Positions 6,200 to 7,393 of a stretch of 7,393 bases of DNA are shown here, one piece after another. Every line of letters starts with the position of its first letter. The first letter of the stretch is position 1. The notes below the pieces were generated by a model. The model was not told the origin of the DNA. It searched no databases and saw only the letters and a program-made list of their open reading frames with translations. The stretch is from Flavihumibacter sp. (lineage in GTDB: Bacteria > Bacteroidota > Bacteroidia > Chitinophagales > Chitinophagaceae). The stretch is from contig JALOMU010000274.1 in the NCBI GenBank assembly GCA_025455285.1, forward strand, positions 1-7,393. Reading direction: 5' to 3'. The position numbers and the translations under genes were made by a program.

Positions 6200-7393
6200 T
6201 TATACCCGTTTCACCACCTGTGCCACCATATCGGCTTCGGCACAAAGTTTATTTCCTACATAAACGGTTCCCCGCATTTCGCAGATACCTCTGCGGATAG
6301 GGGCAGAGAGTTCCATTTTGAGGAGCATGGTGTCACCCGGTACGATTTTCTGCTTGAATTTGCAGTTATCGATTTTTAAGAAATAGGTATCGTATTGTCC
6401 GGCTGGCATGGAGTTGATTGCAAGGATACCTCCGGTTTGAGCCAGGGCTTCACAGAGCAACACACCCGGCATTACCGGGTTGCCAGGAAAATGCCCGGTG
6501 AAGAAAGGTTCATTGAAGGTTACGTTCTTCACTCCCACTATTACTTTATCGGTCAGCTCAATGATCTTGTCAACCAGTAAAAAAGGATAGCGATGCGGCA
6601 GGGTCTGTTCGATCTGCTGCGCGGTATAAATAGGGGGTTGGTTGCAATCATACACCGGAACGTCCTTGAGGTGCCGGTTCTTTTTAATGTACTGTTTGAT
6701 CTTTTTGGCAAATTCCACATTGGTACTGTGACCCGGGCGGTTGGCGATAATCCTTGCTTTTACTGGATATCCGATGAGGGCCAGGTCGCCCACCACATCC
6801 AGCAATTTGTGCCGGGCGGGTTCATTGGGGAAACGCAGCTCCAGGTTGTTCAGATACCCTTCATGCTTTACTTCCATTTTATCCCGTCCAAACGATTTTG
6901 CCAATCGTTGCATTTCATCTTCGGTTACAGGCTTGTCAACCACTACGATCGCATTATTGATATCGCCTCCTTTGATAAGGTTGTTATCGAGCAACATCTC
7001 CAGTTCATGCAGGAATACAAAAGTTCGGCAGGGACCAATCTCCTTCACAAACTCACGCATGTTTTTGAGGCCGGCGTGCTGGGTGCCCAGAACCGGGCTA
7101 TTGAAATCGATCAGGGTTGTAATCTGGTAATCCATGGAAGGCATGGCCACCATCTCAACCCGTTTTTTCTCGTCGTAATGATAAATGTTCTCATCAATGC
7201 TGTACCATGCTTTGGCTGCGGGCTGTTCCTGAACACCCACTTCCTGAAGAAGTTCTACAAAGGGCTGCGAACTGCCATCCATAATCGGGGTTTCAGGTCC
7301 ATTGATTTCAATCAGCACATTGTCTACCCCCATACCTACCAGGGCAGCCAGCACATGCTCCACGGTGCTAACTCTGGCGCCATTATCTTCCAG
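6200..7393 (-). CDS. lpxC/fabZ: Bifunctional LpxC deacetylase / FabZ dehydratase fusion (5' end outside window)
   Basis: The visible 397 residues hold most of LpxC followed by a complete FabZ. LpxC is the zinc-dependent deacetylase that commits UDP-3-O-acyl-GlcNAc to lipid A. FabZ dehydrates 3-hydroxyacyl-ACP in fatty acid synthesis and so competes for the acyl donors used by LpxA. Counting from the first visible codon, LpxC motifs are TVEH (zinc ligand His13), KGGDINNAIVV (141-151), HKLLD (zinc ligands His195 and Asp199) and the catalytic-region His222 in RPGHSTN; the spacing of 27 between His195 and His222 equals that between E. coli His238 and His265. FabZ begins near residue 262 with LPHRYPFLLVD and has GHFPGNPVMPG with His301 and Glu315 (EALAQ). 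The open frame continues to the right edge; comparison with E. coli suggests about 66 residues are missing. This fusion is characteristic of Bacteroidota. The stop is TAA at 6200-6202. Confidence 0.97.
   Translation of the reverse strand: MEDNGARVSTVEHVLAALVGMGVDNVLIEINGPETPIMDGSSQPFVELLQEVGVQEQPAAKAWYSIDENIYHYDEKKRVEMVAMPSMDYQITTLIDFNSPVLGTQHAGLKNMREFVKEIGPCRTFVFLHELEMLLDNNLIKGGDINNAIVVVDKPVTEDEMQRLAKSFGRDKMEVKHEGYLNNLELRFPNEPARHKLLDVVGDLALIGYPVKARIIANRPGHSTNVEFAKKIKQYIKKNRHLKDVPVYDCNQPPIYTAQQIEQTLPHRYPFLLVDKIIELTDKVIVGVKNVTFNEPFFTGHFPGNPVMPGVLLCEALAQTGGILAINSMPAGQYDTYFLKIDNCKFKQKIVPGDTMLLKMELSAPIRRGICEMRGTVYVGNKLCAEADMVAQVVKRV

Noticed and set aside
6464..6480. Inverted repeat ACCCGG / CCGGGT with a 5-base loop
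   Set aside because: It is inside the FabZ active-site codons (PGNPVMPGV), where the protein motif itself explains it, and no T-tract follows.
1..7393. A new defence, mobile or biosynthetic system
   Set aside because: All substantial frames belong to common core families (RecQ, CopA, TsaE, Ald, ABC ATPase, LpxA, LpxC-FabZ); no integrase, transposase, toxin-antitoxin pair, repeat array or cargo gene is visible.

Overview
This 7.4-kb window looks like a chromosomal housekeeping region from a member of the Bacteroidota, most likely a Chitinophagaceae-like lineage. The strongest pointers are a fused LpxC-FabZ protein, an Ald-type dehydrogenase resembling Bacteroidota homologues, and three sites matching the Bacteroidota -7 promoter consensus TAnnTTTG placed just upstream of genes. 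The family-level placement is inference. I see no mobile element, RNA gene, CRISPR array or phage gene, and no gene-free stretch over 300 bases.

Left part (1-3005, minus strand): a copper-type P1B ATPase (copA-like, 867-3005) is followed by the first ~266 codons of a RecQ-family helicase (1-800), which runs off the left edge. RecQ appears to start at TTG. Between the two genes lies a leader with three tandem 15-bp polypurine units.

Middle (3006-4730, plus strand): a short divergent control region separates copA from tsaE (t6A tRNA-modification ATPase). Then comes an alanine dehydrogenase-like gene that is broken: the reading frame changes near 3842-3850, and about 13 residues expected in the family are missing at the same place. 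The rest of the gene is intact and well conserved, so this is either a recent lesion or a sequence error.

Right part (4727-7393, minus strand): a lipid A gene cluster in the order lpxC-fabZ (start cut off by the right edge), lpxA, and an ABC-type ATPase. LpxA makes the first acylation product, LpxC deacetylates it, and the FabZ domain supplies the beta-hydroxyacyl-ACP pathway that feeds LpxA, so three steps of one pathway are encoded together. A hairpin with a T-tract, typical of an intrinsic terminator, sits between fabZ and lpxA. The ABC gene overlaps the end of lpxA by 20 bases and converges on ald, with both stop codons sharing one TTAA.

I do not find a convincing new multi-gene system. 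The points most worth checking are the ald lesion, the hairpin and adjoining promoter-like element in front of lpxA, the unusual switch motifs of the lpxA-linked ABC ATPase, and the repeat-built recQ leader.
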